Both the position numbers and the translations under genes were made by a program. The notes under the pieces were generated by a model. It searched no databases, was not told the DNA's origin, and saw only the letters and a program-made list of their open reading frames with translations. Source: Ctena decussata (lineage: Eukaryota > Mollusca > Bivalvia > Lucinida > Lucinidae). From it: a DNA stretch of 64,000 nucleotides. Shown here piece by piece: positions 1 to 11,600 of this stretch (position 1 is the first letter of the stretch; each line of letters begins with the position of its first letter). The stretch lies in assembly GCA_963989385.1 (NCBI GenBank), contig OZ022503.1:69414123-69478122 (forward strand), read 5' to 3'.

Positions 1-60
1 CCAGATCAGACTGCTCCAAGGAGCAGTCTGAAAAGGGTCTGCACTGTTTTCAGTCTGGAA

Positions 61-1800
61 CAATTAAAATTTTGCCAACCATCAATTAGCAAAGACAATG
101 ACAAATTTTAGAGTTACAGAATTTCGGTAATTGTAAAATTATGGTGCCCCAATATTTTAGCAGAATCATAGTATTGGGTCGAGAAATATCTTTTTATGTT
201 TGCCATATACAAGGAATTTGTTATTTGTGTACAAAAGGGAAAGTAATTCAATCTGTGCTTTAATATATGAGAACTTTAGAGCTGTCAAAGGAATGCCTAG
301 CTAGCCTAAGTGTCTTGCAAAAAGAACTTTAACCAAAGCACTTCAAAACAAGACTTGTTCTTCAGAGAAAAACAAATGTCCCCTCACCCACCAGCCCATT
401 CCCATCCCCTTCGATCCCCCATCATTGGATATACCACTTGTTTTATTATCCTAAAAGTTTGCTACGTTGATATAATCTAGCAAGTTTGGTCTCAAGATGT
501 CTTTATGGGTATTATCTTTATGTGTATATCTAGTTTGCTAAAGATTGGTCATGCAAGAACTAAAACTCCAATCCAACTGCACAAAATGTTCCGAGTCATT
601 GCTATAAGACACTGTGGGTTATATAGCATGATTGTTTATTTACCATAAATAAATTATGAAATAATAAACAATATCTGATGATAATCCTTATACAATTTAT
701 ATGATAACTGTAATATATTTGATACTAGTTAAATAACAGCATAAATATAGGCAGCCTAAGTATTTGGACTAACATGTCTGGGCAATTGGTGGAGACTCTG
801 ATCAGACTATTCCTATAGGAGCAGTCTGATCAGAGTCTACAGTATCTGCAAATTTAGCCAACAGAATAGAACATCTCCCAGTAGAGCAAGAGGACTACAG
901 AAATAAGCAGGATAAAAGCCAAGGTGTCCCAAAGCATACTGTTATTACACTACCAAAGTGCTAATGTGGGAATCATGGGAGGCCAACTATATGTCTTGTT
1001 TACCCATTGTTTTTGTTTACAACACTGATTTTAACGTGATATGCATAATGCAGAGTGCTGCCTGAACATGCATTAAGTGGGGTTTTTGCATGTATTACGC
1101 AGACTGTGTTATTCAGACATAGACCAGCCTGTAAAACCAAACTGTATGGTCACTGTGAGGCTCTACAGGGAATCTAAAGGACATTTAAAGGAAAACATTG
1201 ACTGCAAAGAAGCTGGCCTGAGACATGTGCTAAACACCCTTTAAGCTTGTAACAGCCCATATCAAACCATAAATCAAATCAGACTAAGTTCGTCAAATCT
1301 GATCTTCTGATGCATGTGGAATGTTGTTCAATAGAGATTATTATTTGGCACTTTTCATATCATACCCCATGTCAACCCCAGACTCCCAGAAATCCTGTAT
1401 TTATTTTTTTTCTTTCATTTATTTATTTATTTTATTTTAATTGCACTGTTTTGTAATCAGACTTAAGATCGGTAGGAAACAAACCATGTGATCCCTGATC
1501 CTTTAATCTAGACTGTATTATAATGCATTACATGTTATTTACTTTATATAATTATTATTTACTTTCATTTGTAGCTTGAGTATTCCATTTAGTGGTTTGT
1601 TAACATTTTCAAGATAGTTTGGAAGTACAATCTGGAACCATTACTTTTATTTAAATATCTATAATCTAGGCAATATTAAATTTCATATTATAATTCAAAG
1701 GGCAAGGCTCTCAAAAATGACAATCTATTTGAAGTTGAAGATCTATGCTAGCTGAGAAAGAAGGTACAAATTTTATCAAAACTGGCTGAGAAGTGAACAA
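61..1800. other. AT-rich non-coding stretch (intron or 3' flank)
   Basis: No open frame, splice-flanked coding block or RNA gene is visible. It holds remnants only: half of a gcaaacag-type palindrome at 1-58, another copy at 779-852, and a scrap near 358-420 that resembles the 5' end of the tandem-repeat element at 10411. Confidence 0.5.
779..852. repeat. Palindromic MITE core, AGACTGCTCC type
   Basis: Inverted arms around GACTCTGATCAGACT and AGTCTGATCAGAGTC separated by a short loop. A degenerate member of the family best seen at 10268, 32687 and 50865. Confidence 0.65.
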
Positions 1801-2810
1801 GGGCTTCGCAAGCGGCGCATAATACGCCCGTTTTAATGTCATGAAGGCACAAAAGGATAGATAGGCAGACAAACAGGGGCAACCACTTTATAACTAATGA
1901 CGGCAACATTATTCAAATATTTAACACATCAAATACTATGAGTATACCAAAAATCAGCTTCAAAGTTATTGTGGCTCAAAAGTTGAGTAATGCCATAGTT
2001 GAACAAGGGAGATAATTCATAAACTAAATATACTAGATTCTTGGCTCTACTACATTCCCCTGACAAAATCACATGTAGGGTTAAGGAATCACAGAGGAAA
2101 CAGGAAACTTATGCAAGGGCAGATAATTCAGTAAGCCAGAGTTGTGGTTCTTGCTCGGGATACATTGCCCCATTATTATACATATTCCTACAAAGTTCCA
2201 TTCTAATATTTCAAAAGGTTAAGGAGATATAGAGTGACTGAGAAATGCCTAAAATTACTTATCAAAGGGAAGTAACTCCAAAATGAAGAAAGGGGGAGCA
2301 ACCATTCTTGTATGCCACGCATCGTCTTGTGATCATGAACATTGCTATAAAGTTTCATCATGATATTCCAAACGGTTACAAAGTTAAGATATGCACAAGA
2401 TATGTATACACAAAAATAACCATAATCAACTAATGAAAGGGATGTAACTCTAAAATGAAGAAAAGGAGAGCAGCCATTTTTGTACGCGACACATCGTTGA
2501 GACTTCATACACATTGCTATGAAGTTTCATGAAGATATCCCAAACGGTTATCTAGTTATGGCGCGCACAAGACTGGCAGGGAAAAAATTAATCAAAGGGG
2601 CATAAATTGGAAACTAAGGAAGGGGGAGCAACCACTTCTGTACCCGACACGTTCCCCCAACCTAATACATATTCCTACCAAATATCATGAATATATCCCA
2701 AACGGTTAATGAGTTATGGAGTGCACAAGAATGTTTACGGACGGACGGACGGACGGACGGACGGACAGCGCCATGACATAATACGTCCGTTTTTTCAAAA
2801 CGGGTGTATA
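1801..2810. mobile_element. Tandem-repeat element with 3' hairpin (Helentron-like), about 165-bp units
   Basis: Starts near the motif ACGCCCGTTTT at 1824. About 165-bp units (aaaggga-GTAACTC... at 2264, 2435 and 2595) are followed by an ACGG tract (about 2742-2765). The element ends in a hairpin ACGTCCGTTTT / AAAACGGGTGT. The first hairpin arm repeats the 5' motif in direct orientation. No protein encoded. Confidence 0.6.
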
Positions 2811-3016
2811 AAAAGTATGACTCTTTTAAGATTTCAAAAAAGCTGTCAAGGGTGCTGCCATTACAATGAGTTTGTGATGTTATAAACTCCTAATTAAATA
2901 TGCATAAACTGAATAGTTCATGAATGCAAAGATATCTGCAATGTCTTCTTTGGTATACATGCCACTAATTTTCCCTAAAATTGCATTGTTTTCTGCATTT
3001 TTTTAAATGGGTTTTA

Positions 3017-3230
3017 GGGGAGAGTCGGGTAACTTCGGACAGCGGGTAAATTCGGACACTGACATTGTTTCCTTTATATGTCAGTTGTTTGGCACTAAAA
3101 CAAAAATTAACTGGCCAAACAGACAAAATCCTGATGAGACGGCTCATAATGAGCCGTCTCATCTGGATTTTCACTGTTTGCAATTGTATGTCCGAATTTA
3201 CCCGCCTGTCCGAAGTTACAGACTCTCCCC
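3017..3230. mobile_element. TA-flanked MITE (GGGGAGAGT ends) with nested palindrome
   Basis: Ends GGGGAGAGTCGGGTAA and its inverted match at 3200-3230, flanked by TA on each side. Subterminal GTAAATTCGGAC is inverted in both arms. The centre (3113-3182) is a perfect-stem palindrome around GAGACGGCTCATAATGAGCC. A second copy is at 31862-32072. Non-autonomous, mariner-like by its TA target. Confidence 0.75.
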
Positions 3231-3446
3231 TACTTCAAGAATATTTCACTTATGAGATATTGAGCTGATTGTTCAGCATAGGTGAGCGAGACCCTTAGAT
3301 CCTGATGAAATCCGCCTGACCTTCCCTAAGCAGCAGTTGGCTTTCTCATATGTGCACCAGCCAAGATTCCCTAATTTTTCTCACTTTGGAAGTATTACTT
3401 TAGGCCAGTCTTATACTTATCCACTGAGGAAATTCCTTATTTATTT

Positions 3447-3658
3447 AAGGTGAATGGGTATACATCCAGGTTTTTCTGCCATTTTTACAAAGGAGAAAAA
3501 ATTCTCTGACTTCCTGTTTGCTTCTCTGGATGACATAGCTCTTCCAATTGCAAAATGGGGTCTACTCTAGAAGAACTGAAAGAATTTTACTCCTCAGGAA
3601 GCAAATCCTTAAGATTTGACCTCTAGTGAGAAGGAAGGCAAAGTGTACCCATTCACTT
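3447..3658. mobile_element. MITE with AAGGTGAATGGGTACA ends
   Basis: Terminal inverted repeat AAGGTGAATGGGTA at the left and TACCCATTCACTTT at the right. The interior keeps GACTTCCTGTTTGCTTC, shared with copies at 52760 and 27100. No coding content. Confidence 0.7.
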
Positions 3659-4139
3659 TTATATACATATAAAGAAAGAAAATCATATTAGTACCCTTTA
3701 AAAAAAATTTTTTTTGGTGTATTTCTCTTATGTCGTAAAGCAAAGGTGGGCGAAAAACGGAACTGACCCGGAGGACAAATCACCTGACCTTCCGTAACGA
3801 GAACTTTGCTTTTTAAACAGATTGAGGTGACCCAATTTTAAGGGAAAATGTAGTATATTTTCCAGTGGCATAGTAAGAATACAAGTATCACTGTTTACTC
3901 AAACTAGCCAACTTTTCTTTACTGACCAAATATTAGTGATAAAACACTTGAGTTGACCGACAGAGTATACACTGGGACTGTATCAATATCTGTAAGCCAC
4001 GGCCCAGAAAAACCATTTGCAGGTTTTTTCCATGCTCTAGGTTACTGACAGACAGCATGTGATCAGAAATAAAGCTTATAAGCCTTCAACAATCCAACAA
4101 ACCATTGCAAGAATATCATACAATAAAAATTCTAAATTC

Positions 4140-4349
4140 CTTATTAATCCTAATAAACACCCCCTGCTTCTTTTCCGAAAAAAATGTCACATTAACTTGC
4201 ATGAATTCCTGTTTGTTTTTCTGAAATGGCGTCTACTAATAAAGGGAAGAGGAGCAAATTATTTCCTTTAAGAGTTGACCACCATCCCTACTAAGATGAA
4301 AAGGCAAAATTAGCAGAGTTAATTCCAATGAAAGGATCTTTCACCTTAA
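4140..4349. mobile_element. Degenerate copy of the AAGGTGAATGGGTACA MITE
   Basis: Shares the interior CCTGTTTG-TTCT, the GAGGAGCAAATT palindrome half and the right end TTCACCTTA with the better copies, but the left end is eroded. Confidence 0.5.
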
Positions 4350-4509
4350 TACTGTTTATCAGAGGTATTTTGGCAGTGGCTGATTTACTACAGTTTAGGC
4401 TCTAAATAATGCTCCCCCCCCCCTCCCCCCTTGTTAGATGCAATGCCCACGGGGCATTTAATTGGATTAATATGGTATTGGGAATATCATTTTGGGACAT
4501 ACTGGTTGA

Positions 4510-4577
4510 GCAAACAGTGCAAACCTAGATCAGACTGCTCCTGAAAGTGCAGTCTGATCAGGTTCTACACTGTTTGC
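4510..4577. repeat. gcaaacag palindrome, AGACTGCTCC core
   Basis: GCAAACAGTGCA on the left and TACACTGTTTGC on the right enclose the core CAGACTGCTCC / AGTGCAGTCTG. A folded hairpin of about 68 bases. Confidence 0.7.
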
Positions 4578-5095
4578 CATTCCATTATTCATCTTTTTGA
4601 CACATTAACTGCATTGAAAACAAAACTGTTCAAGTTATAGGACATTTACAGTATTTATGTTAAGTGTCTCAATTTTTTAGATTTTTACAGTAAATTGGAG
4701 AGTATGGGAATTACTTTTAAATATCAATTTTCAAATATAAGACTCAGCAAAATTTCCTGTTTCATAGACTGCAAAGATCTCGTTTACTGATCATAATAGT
4801 GTCAGTCTGTGGGTTTTCCCCAAGCTTGAACCCCAATCGACAAAGCAAGATTACTATTTGCCGACCTGTACGAAAATTTGACAGCTTTAAGTAAACAAAC
4901 ATAATAACAAAGGATAAAGACAAGGAATTTTGTCGATAACATGGTAATTTGTCAATGGGTAGGGAAATAATCAATGATAGTTTACATCTATTATAACTTT
5001 AATGTAACATAGTTACTGATTAATTACTGTACATGTCTTTATTCCGTGTTAAGAAAAGAGGGTGGGTGGGTGGATCCCCTTTCAAAATTACCAAG

Positions 5096-5290
5096 AGCCC
5101 CGGTAGCTCAGTTGGTTAAGCCCTGGCCTACTGATCTAGTAGACCGGGTTCGAGCCTCGCTTGAGGTGAGAATCTTTCCTACCGTAAACGGGGCACCATT
5201 GCACACAGCCTTTCATTGTTACAGTCCCATCGTCCTGATATGACTGAAATACTGTTGAAATGGATATAAAATCCTGAGTCATCCATCCAT
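5096..5290 (+). mobile_element. tRNA-derived SINE
   Basis: The head shows a tRNA A box (GGTAGCTCAGTTGGTTAAG) and B box (GGGTTCGAGCC). The body runs through CACACAGCCTTTCATTGTTA to a tail ACTGTTGAAATGGATATAAA and CCATCCATC. The acceptor stem does not close, so it is not a tRNA gene. Related copies at 6119 and 30630. Confidence 0.75.
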
Positions 5291-5319
5291 CATTCAAAAT
5301 CACCCCTAATATGTAAATC

Positions 5320-5495
5320 AGTCAGTGTAATTTAGCGATATGGTGGGTATTTCTCTTTTTAAAACAATCACAAAATCTAGATCCACCTTATTAGATGGAT
5401 CTCAATTTTTGGGATTGTTATAGGATGGATCTGGATTTTTGGGATTGTTTTGGAAGTCAAAAAAACCTGACTTGTAACCAAGTAAATATGGTATT
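5320..5495. mobile_element. MITE with CCATATTTATTTGGTTATAA ends
   Basis: The right end reads CTTGTAACCAAGTAAATATGG. The interior has the paired arms TCTAGATCCA and TGGATCT around TTTTTGGGATTGTT. Other copies at 7437, 12500, 27474, 30868, 41175, 55325 and 62626. Confidence 0.65.
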
Positions 5496-5654
5496 GTAAT
5501 GATGGTTAACATTTGGCCCAAGATCAGTAGGAGATTGGGAGCTTAGTTTCTCATCCAACCGACTGGCAGAACTGGATCAGTAGTCTAGCATGTTTCACCA
5601 ATGCACTGCCAACAGCAAGTTCAGACTGCAAACATTTTGCAGACCCCTATTATG

Positions 5655-5850
5655 CACTCTTCTGATTTACTGTAATGTAACAATCTGACTATAAGACCGG
5701 TGTTTATGCACTCTAGAATGACCCCAAATATAGAGGCCTTGTATGACTCTGCTGTAAGATCCATTTTCCCTTCTGCAACTATCCCAAAAATCTAGCTCTG
5801 TCTTATAAGAGGGATCTAAATTTTTGGAGATTGTTTATGGAGGGGTACGC
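5655..5850. mobile_element. Fragmented MITE of the GTTATAAGAC family
   Basis: Contains ACTATAAGACCGG and the paired arms ATCTAGCTCTGTCTTATAAG / GGGATCTAAATTTTTGG, but both ends are eroded. Confidence 0.45.
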
Positions 5851-6118
5851 CCCACCGACCCACCCCACCCAATCACTGCAATCTTCTAACTAAATAACAA
5901 TGGTAAAATTCCTACATCTTTTCCTGTAATGGACCCAACCATTTTCACATATGGAAAAGCCCATCTGTTGTGATAGGGGGAAGAAGCATTCTGATTTCAG
6001 ACTCCACTGTTAACTCCATTTTTCCTGTTCAAGCACATGTATTCAGTTGGTAAGCTCAGGGGCTACCTTGAATAATACCACTGTAGTTTGATATATTGCA
6101 GGTATGTTTATGTGTGTT

Positions 6119-6290
6119 AGGAGCCCGGTAGCTCAGCAGGTTAAGCGCTGGCCTACTGATCTTAGCAGTCACAGGTTTGAGACCCACTGTAGGCGGGCAT
6201 CTTTCCAACTGTACACAGGGTTCCACTGCACACAGCTTTTCATTATCACTCTCCCATTGTCCTGATAGGGTGAGGAACAGTCTACAATTA
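6119..6290 (+). mobile_element. tRNA-derived SINE, second copy
   Basis: A box GGTAGCTCAGCAGGTTAAGCG, B box-like CAGGTTTGAGACC, then the same body as 5096 (TTCCACTGCACACAGCTTTT, CCCATTGTCCTGAT). It is truncated before the tail. Confidence 0.7.
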
Positions 6291-7218
6291 GTTGGCAAAT
6301 TAGTGAGATGTAATAAGAGCTAGTTTTTAGATGAAGTAAAAAATATTTTTATGGAGAATAATAATATGTAATGGCTCTCAATTTCATGCTAACAACACTC
6401 CAGGTGTTTGAACAATTATGCCATGATTACCATAAATACAGGGAGGTTTAAACGTATTTGCCAAAACCTTGGATTGGTTTATTTTACTATGAAGAACTGT
6501 GTTAAAATGCTGCTTGCAAGACGGCAAAAAGTATAGACCCAGATTAGACCACTTCTTCAATAGCAGCATGATCTGGGTCTACACTGACACTGTTTGCTCA
6601 GGCACCAAGGGTCTTAACGACAATTTTTCATGCTGATAATATAACTTGTGTAAAGAACTAATTTATCAATCTTAGGCTTCAACTATAAATTTTTTAAGAT
6701 TTATCATGTTATACTCTAAATCTCGACAGAATAATTTATACAAACATGACATTTTTATGAATAACTTCTCACCCAATTCAATATAACAGTAATCTTCAGC
6801 TTATAAGGGGTATTATGGGATCTCATATCTATAATATGATTGGAAAAGATGTCTTATGCCTTATGAAGAGCCACGAATTATCCAAAATTTTAGAGTAAAT
6901 GATTAAAAATCACTGTCTCCATTCTTAACAAACATATATTTGAAATATTCTGTTTGTTTTTCTTATTTCTAGAACCTAAGTGGATTTCATAAGGCATGGC
7001 TGTTCTGGTAATACATGTCTTCTGATTAGATTGGGTTTTGTTGGTTTTTCTGGGAGTACTTTTTTTTTTTCTTACAAAAAGCATGTTGTGGCAACTCATT
7101 AAAACTGCTTGTCTAGGCAGTTAAATAATGACATGTTTCTGCCAAGCTATGCTCATGCAGGGGGCCCAGAACATATATGGGTGACAAAAATAATCAAGGA
7201 TCAATTTCATCTACCATA

Positions 7219-7436
7219 TGAGCCACGACACGAGAAAACCAACAATGTGGTTATGCGCCCAGCTCAGACTCAAATCAGCCTGGGCATCCGCCCAGTCTGA
7301 CCAGAGTCTTCACTAAGCGCTTAAAGGGTAGCTAAGGATCTAAGCTACCTTCATGCAAACAGGGAAGACTCTGATCAGACTGGGTGGATGCCCAGGCTGA
7401 TCTGAGTCTGCGCTGGGCGCATAACCACATTGTTGT
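7219..7436. mobile_element. Foldback MITE, RHEKTNK family, copy 1 (3' end truncated)
   Basis: Starts TGAGCCACGACACGAGAAAA and carries long inverted arms (ACTCAAATCAGCCTGGGCAT versus GCCCAGGCTGATCTGAGT). The right end is cut at the junction with the next MITE. The plus-strand reading gives the pseudo-peptide RHEKTNNVVM, a false gene. Confidence 0.8.
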
Positions 7437-7622
7437 CAATTATTTATTCAGCTATAAGACAGGGTGTTCTCTCTCAAAAAGTACCCAAAATATGTTAATC
7501 AGTTGCATGTAACTGTCTTCCAAAAACAATCCCAAAAATCTTGGATCTTGTTAAATTGGTCTCGATTTTTGGGATAGTTTTGTATTTAGAAGAGAAAAAT
7601 CTGTCTTATAACTGAATAAATA
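7437..7622. mobile_element. MITE with TTATTCAGCTATAAGACAGG ends
   Basis: Left end TTATTTATTCAGCTATAAGA, right end TCTTATAACTGAATAAATAC. Inverted interior around CCCAAAAATCTTGG and TTTTTGGGAT. Its left end abuts the truncated foldback MITE. Confidence 0.7.
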
Positions 7623-7659
7623 CGGTAATACAATGTCTAATGCTTGGCATGAGACTAAA

Positions 7660-7895
7660 TGAGCCGCAACACGAGAAAACCAACAATGTGGTTGTGCGCC
7701 CAGCGCAGACTCAGATCAGCCTGAACATCCACTCAGTTTGATCAGACTCTGTTAAATGCTCAAATGGTAGCTAAGGGTCTAAGCTACCAGCGTGCGGACA
7801 GCGAAGGCTCTGATCAGACTGGGCGGATGCCCAGGCTGATCTGAGTCTGCGCTGGGCGCACAACCACATTGTTGGTTTTGTCGTGTTGCGGCTCA
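7660..7895. mobile_element. Foldback MITE, RHEKTNK family, copy 2 (intact)
   Basis: TGAGCCGCAACACGAG on the left and CGTGTTGCGGCTCA on the right, arms of about 85 bases each around an AGCTAAGGGTCTAAGCT centre. One of the best preserved copies in the window. Confidence 0.85.
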
Positions 7896-8421
7896 AATAG
7901 TCTGAAAAGTAGCTCAAGATTTCCTTGTCTCAGTCTTAACCCAGAGAATCTATTACTATAGGGTTCTCATGGGTTTTTAGTAAAACTGGGGATTTAAAGG
8001 CAACTCCAACAGTGTAACGAACAGGAATGAACATGAATATTTAGCCTTTTCTGTGTTTTAGGCCTGAGTGAGTTATCTCCCATGAGTTCTGAAACCTATA
8101 ATGACAAATCTACATTTCGCTTTTAACTGCTGTAAACAAATGAAGGTTTAGACACATTTTGTTTCAGCAGATGGACAAAAACATAACCAACATATGTCAA
8201 AACAAGGGATGGAATAGTTTTACAAGGATGTTGAATAGTGCATATAAAAGTGAAGAGTTAAAGGGTCACCAAAAGGACTTAAGACAGATGAATCCTAAAT
8301 AGGGTGGTGGATTGGAAAAAATGGAAGAATTATGAGGGCACTATGAAATGTAATAGCTAATCTTTGACTGCAATAACTAAAGTACTAAAATATGAGACAT
8401 AACAAAAGTGTAATAACTGAC

Positions 8422-8664
8422 CTCTTCTCCTTTGGTCGCTATATCTTGTCTACAGGACTTGATCTCAGCTTCATTACGTTTTATATGGTCCTCTTTACGC
8501 TTGATCTCCTGCTCTAGGGCCGTGCCCCGGGCCTGGGACTGCCGCATCTGGGCATCAATCTTTGAGATATGTTCCTCCAGTTGACCTACTTCCTGTTTAT
8601 GTCTTTGGTGTGATGATGAGAGGTTGAGCTGTAGCTGGCCACAGTTCTGTTCCAGTCTGTCAAT
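8422..8664 (-). CDS. CCDC18-like exon 26 (81 codons), last found
   Basis: Acceptor CCCTTAG before ATT GAC, donor GAG|GTCAGT. It encodes IDRLEQNCGQLQLNLSSSHQ, then EQEIKRKEDHIKRNEAEIKS. The end is a donor, not a stop, so at least one more exon follows. I find none in 1-8421, so the 3' end probably lies before this window. Confidence 0.88.
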
Positions 8665-11600
8665 CTAAGGGAGACAATAATGAACTGTTTACTATATTTT
8701 CATGTAACATACCAACATACAGTTCCAAGCCACACCCAGAGTGTCACTCAAAAGTCACCTGATAATGTTAACTGGCAAATGCAATGGCAACTTGGCATGT
8801 GACATACTGTAAAACACTTATATTTGGCGGCAGCAAAATTTGGCGGTTTTTAAATATGGACCTTTTGGCGGATTTTTATTTTGGCGGTTTTGTGATTCTC
8901 AAGAATAAAATATTTCTTCTGACGTCGTATTTGACTCTATATTTGAGCTTTGTATTGTCATGGTGATTAAAACAATAACAATTATTATTATAGTCATGTT
9001 ACAGTTTGGGTAGTTAATTGTTTAAAGTAAACAGATTTTGTGTTCCTTCTGATTTAATCAACTTAATTGAAATACTAATTAGTATGGTGAGAACATTTTC
9101 ATACTCCGTTTCCTCCCACTTGTTGTTTGCGAGGCATCTTCTTTTGTGCTTATATATATGATGTGTATTAGCTTTGTTATTTTGGTAGAGGAAATAGGAT
9201 CATGTGCTCAATATTTTTTTTCTTCTTGCGGTATCATGAGTTTATATTGGCGGCATTTTAATTTGGCGATTTTCTTCTTTTCCGCCAATATCGCCAAAAT
9301 AAAGTGACCGCCAAATATAAGTGTTTTACAGTACTCTCACAAACAAAATCGCACATGTTCAATGTCTCACATAAGTTCATGGTTTTACCTTACAGTTAAT
9401 GGAAGGATGTAAATCTGTTATGAGTAGGCGTGCTTTTTGGAACTGCGACTTCTTCTTATCTTATATATACTGTGGATAAAATAATGTTTACATGTGCACA
9501 TGCAGCTCTGGGTATGGCCAGTTCATATACACCTAAGATACATCTCCAAGGTAGATCATTCTGGCCTTGAAGAACTTACCTGCTTCTTAATTGGAAAGTA
9601 AATTCTTCAAAATTTCTCCACTGGGAATCTGGTTCCCAGTATGAAGCATATGCCACCTGTACAGGTAAAGGTTTGAAAACTCATTCAACCAATCAATGAC
9701 TGGAGGTGTTTACACTATGTGACCAAGAGACAGAATGACACTGTAGAAGCTAAAACTCCTAAAGCAGTACCACTGCAGTCCGTGAGTAACCTCCAATGTG
9801 AAGAAATCAATATACAGAGAAACGAACTCTTTCTGCTACACAGGCATCCTTGTGACAAGGGAGACAAAAACTAACTTTTCAACTGAATAGTGCTCTGTCT
9901 TTGAGGAAAATCTGGACACTTTAGTACAGTTACAGATTTGATGGAATATTGCCAATATATTATCATACCTCTTTAAGAGCACTATTCTTCTGTTCTCTCA
10001 CACTGGCAAATTCAACTTTGAGCTCATGAAGACCATCCTGCAAGTCTGAGAGACTTCGAAGCTTGTTCTGTAGTTCACCCTGGGTCTCTTCAAGTGTGTA
10101 CTCCAGCTGTGTAATTCTCTCCTCTTTCTCAATAAACTGTAAGAAATAGGAATACCATAAAAATTCTACATATTGAGACACCTCAAATATTTACTGCAAT
10201 TGTCCTAAAAAATGGAACAGTTTGTTGTAACAATGCTGCAATGCATCCAAAAGATGCAGATGGAAAGGCAAACAGTGTAGACCCTGTTCAGACTGCTCCT
10301 TTGGGAGCAGTCTGATCTGGGTCTGCACTGTTTGCTTCGATCTATCTGTATATCTTCGATCTATCTGTCCTAATACATAGAATAACTAGAAATGTTTTTC
10401 AGAGAAAAACTTATGTCCCCCCACCAGCCCATTTCCCATCCCCTCTAATGAATAAAAAGCCTGAACAGGTAAAATATCAGGGCAAGTTTGGAGAAAATCC
10501 ATCAACTGGTACTTAAGATATCCTACATAGATGACTATGACCTTGAACATGAGGTCAAGATCACCAAAGTCTAATCACCTCTTAACTTGTCCGAATGATA
10601 TATCCATGCCAGTTTGGTGAAATTCCATCCATTGGTTCAGGAGATATAGTGGGTACAAGAAAATGTCATCTAAGTCCTCCAGTGACCTTGAAAATGAGGT
10701 CAAGGTCACCAAATCCTAATCAGCTCATAAACTTGTCCCAATGATGTATCCATGCAAGTTTGGTGAAATTCCATCCATTGGTTCAGGAGATATAGTGGGT
10801 ACAAGAAATTGTCATCTAAGTCCTCCAGTGACCTTGAAAATGAGGTCAAGGTCACCAAAATCTGATCACCTCTTAAACTTGTCCCAATGATGTATCCATG
10901 CAAGTTTGGTGAAATTCAATCCATTGATTCAGGAGATATAGTGGGAACAAGAAATTGTCATCTCAGTCCTCCAGTGACCTTGAAAATGAGGTCAAGGTCA
11001 CCAAAACCTAATCACCTCTTAAACTTGTCCAAATGATGTATCCATGCCAGTTTGGTGAAATTCCATCCATTGGTTCGGGAGATATAGTGGGTACAAGAAA
11101 TTGTCATCTAAGTCCTCAAGTGACCTTGAAAATGAGGTCAAGGTCACCAAAATCTAATCAGCTCTTAAACTTGTCCCAATGATGTTTCCATGCCAGTTTG
11201 GTGAAATTCCATCTATTGGTTCAAGAGATATGGCGCACGCAAGAAATTGTCATCTAAGTCCTCCAGTGACCTTGAAAATGAGGTCAAGGTCACCAAAATC
11301 TAATCAGCTCTTAAACTTGTCCCAATGATGTATCCATGCAAGTTTGGTGAAATTCCATCTATTGGTTCAAGACATATCGCGCACGCAAGAAATCTGTCAC
11401 GCCGACGCCAACGCCCGGGATCCGCACTGAAAACAATATGTCCCCCCTCACCTTTGGTGGGGGGACATAATAATATAGTAGTAATATAGATCAACTAGAT
11501 AGAATAGAATTGTATGTTTTTGGGATTCCTTCATTATTTGCTCATGTTCAGATTGTTCAAACATGTCAAAGTGAAAAACTGTGTGCTACTCTACAATTGA

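Noticed and set aside
5096..5170. tRNA-like sequence with A and B boxes
   Set aside because: The 3' half does not pair with the 5' acceptor arm and the sequence continues into a SINE body shared with 6119 and 30630. Not a functional tRNA gene.
7109..7300. Open frame with RHEKTNNVVMRPAQTQISLG
   Set aside because: Derived from the palindromic MITE; the same peptide would be encoded by the other copies. Not a gene.
9582..9640. Consensus donor CAG|GTAAGT on the minus strand
   Set aside because: The best upstream acceptor gives a 41-base exon, out of phase with both neighbours. Probably a chance donor.
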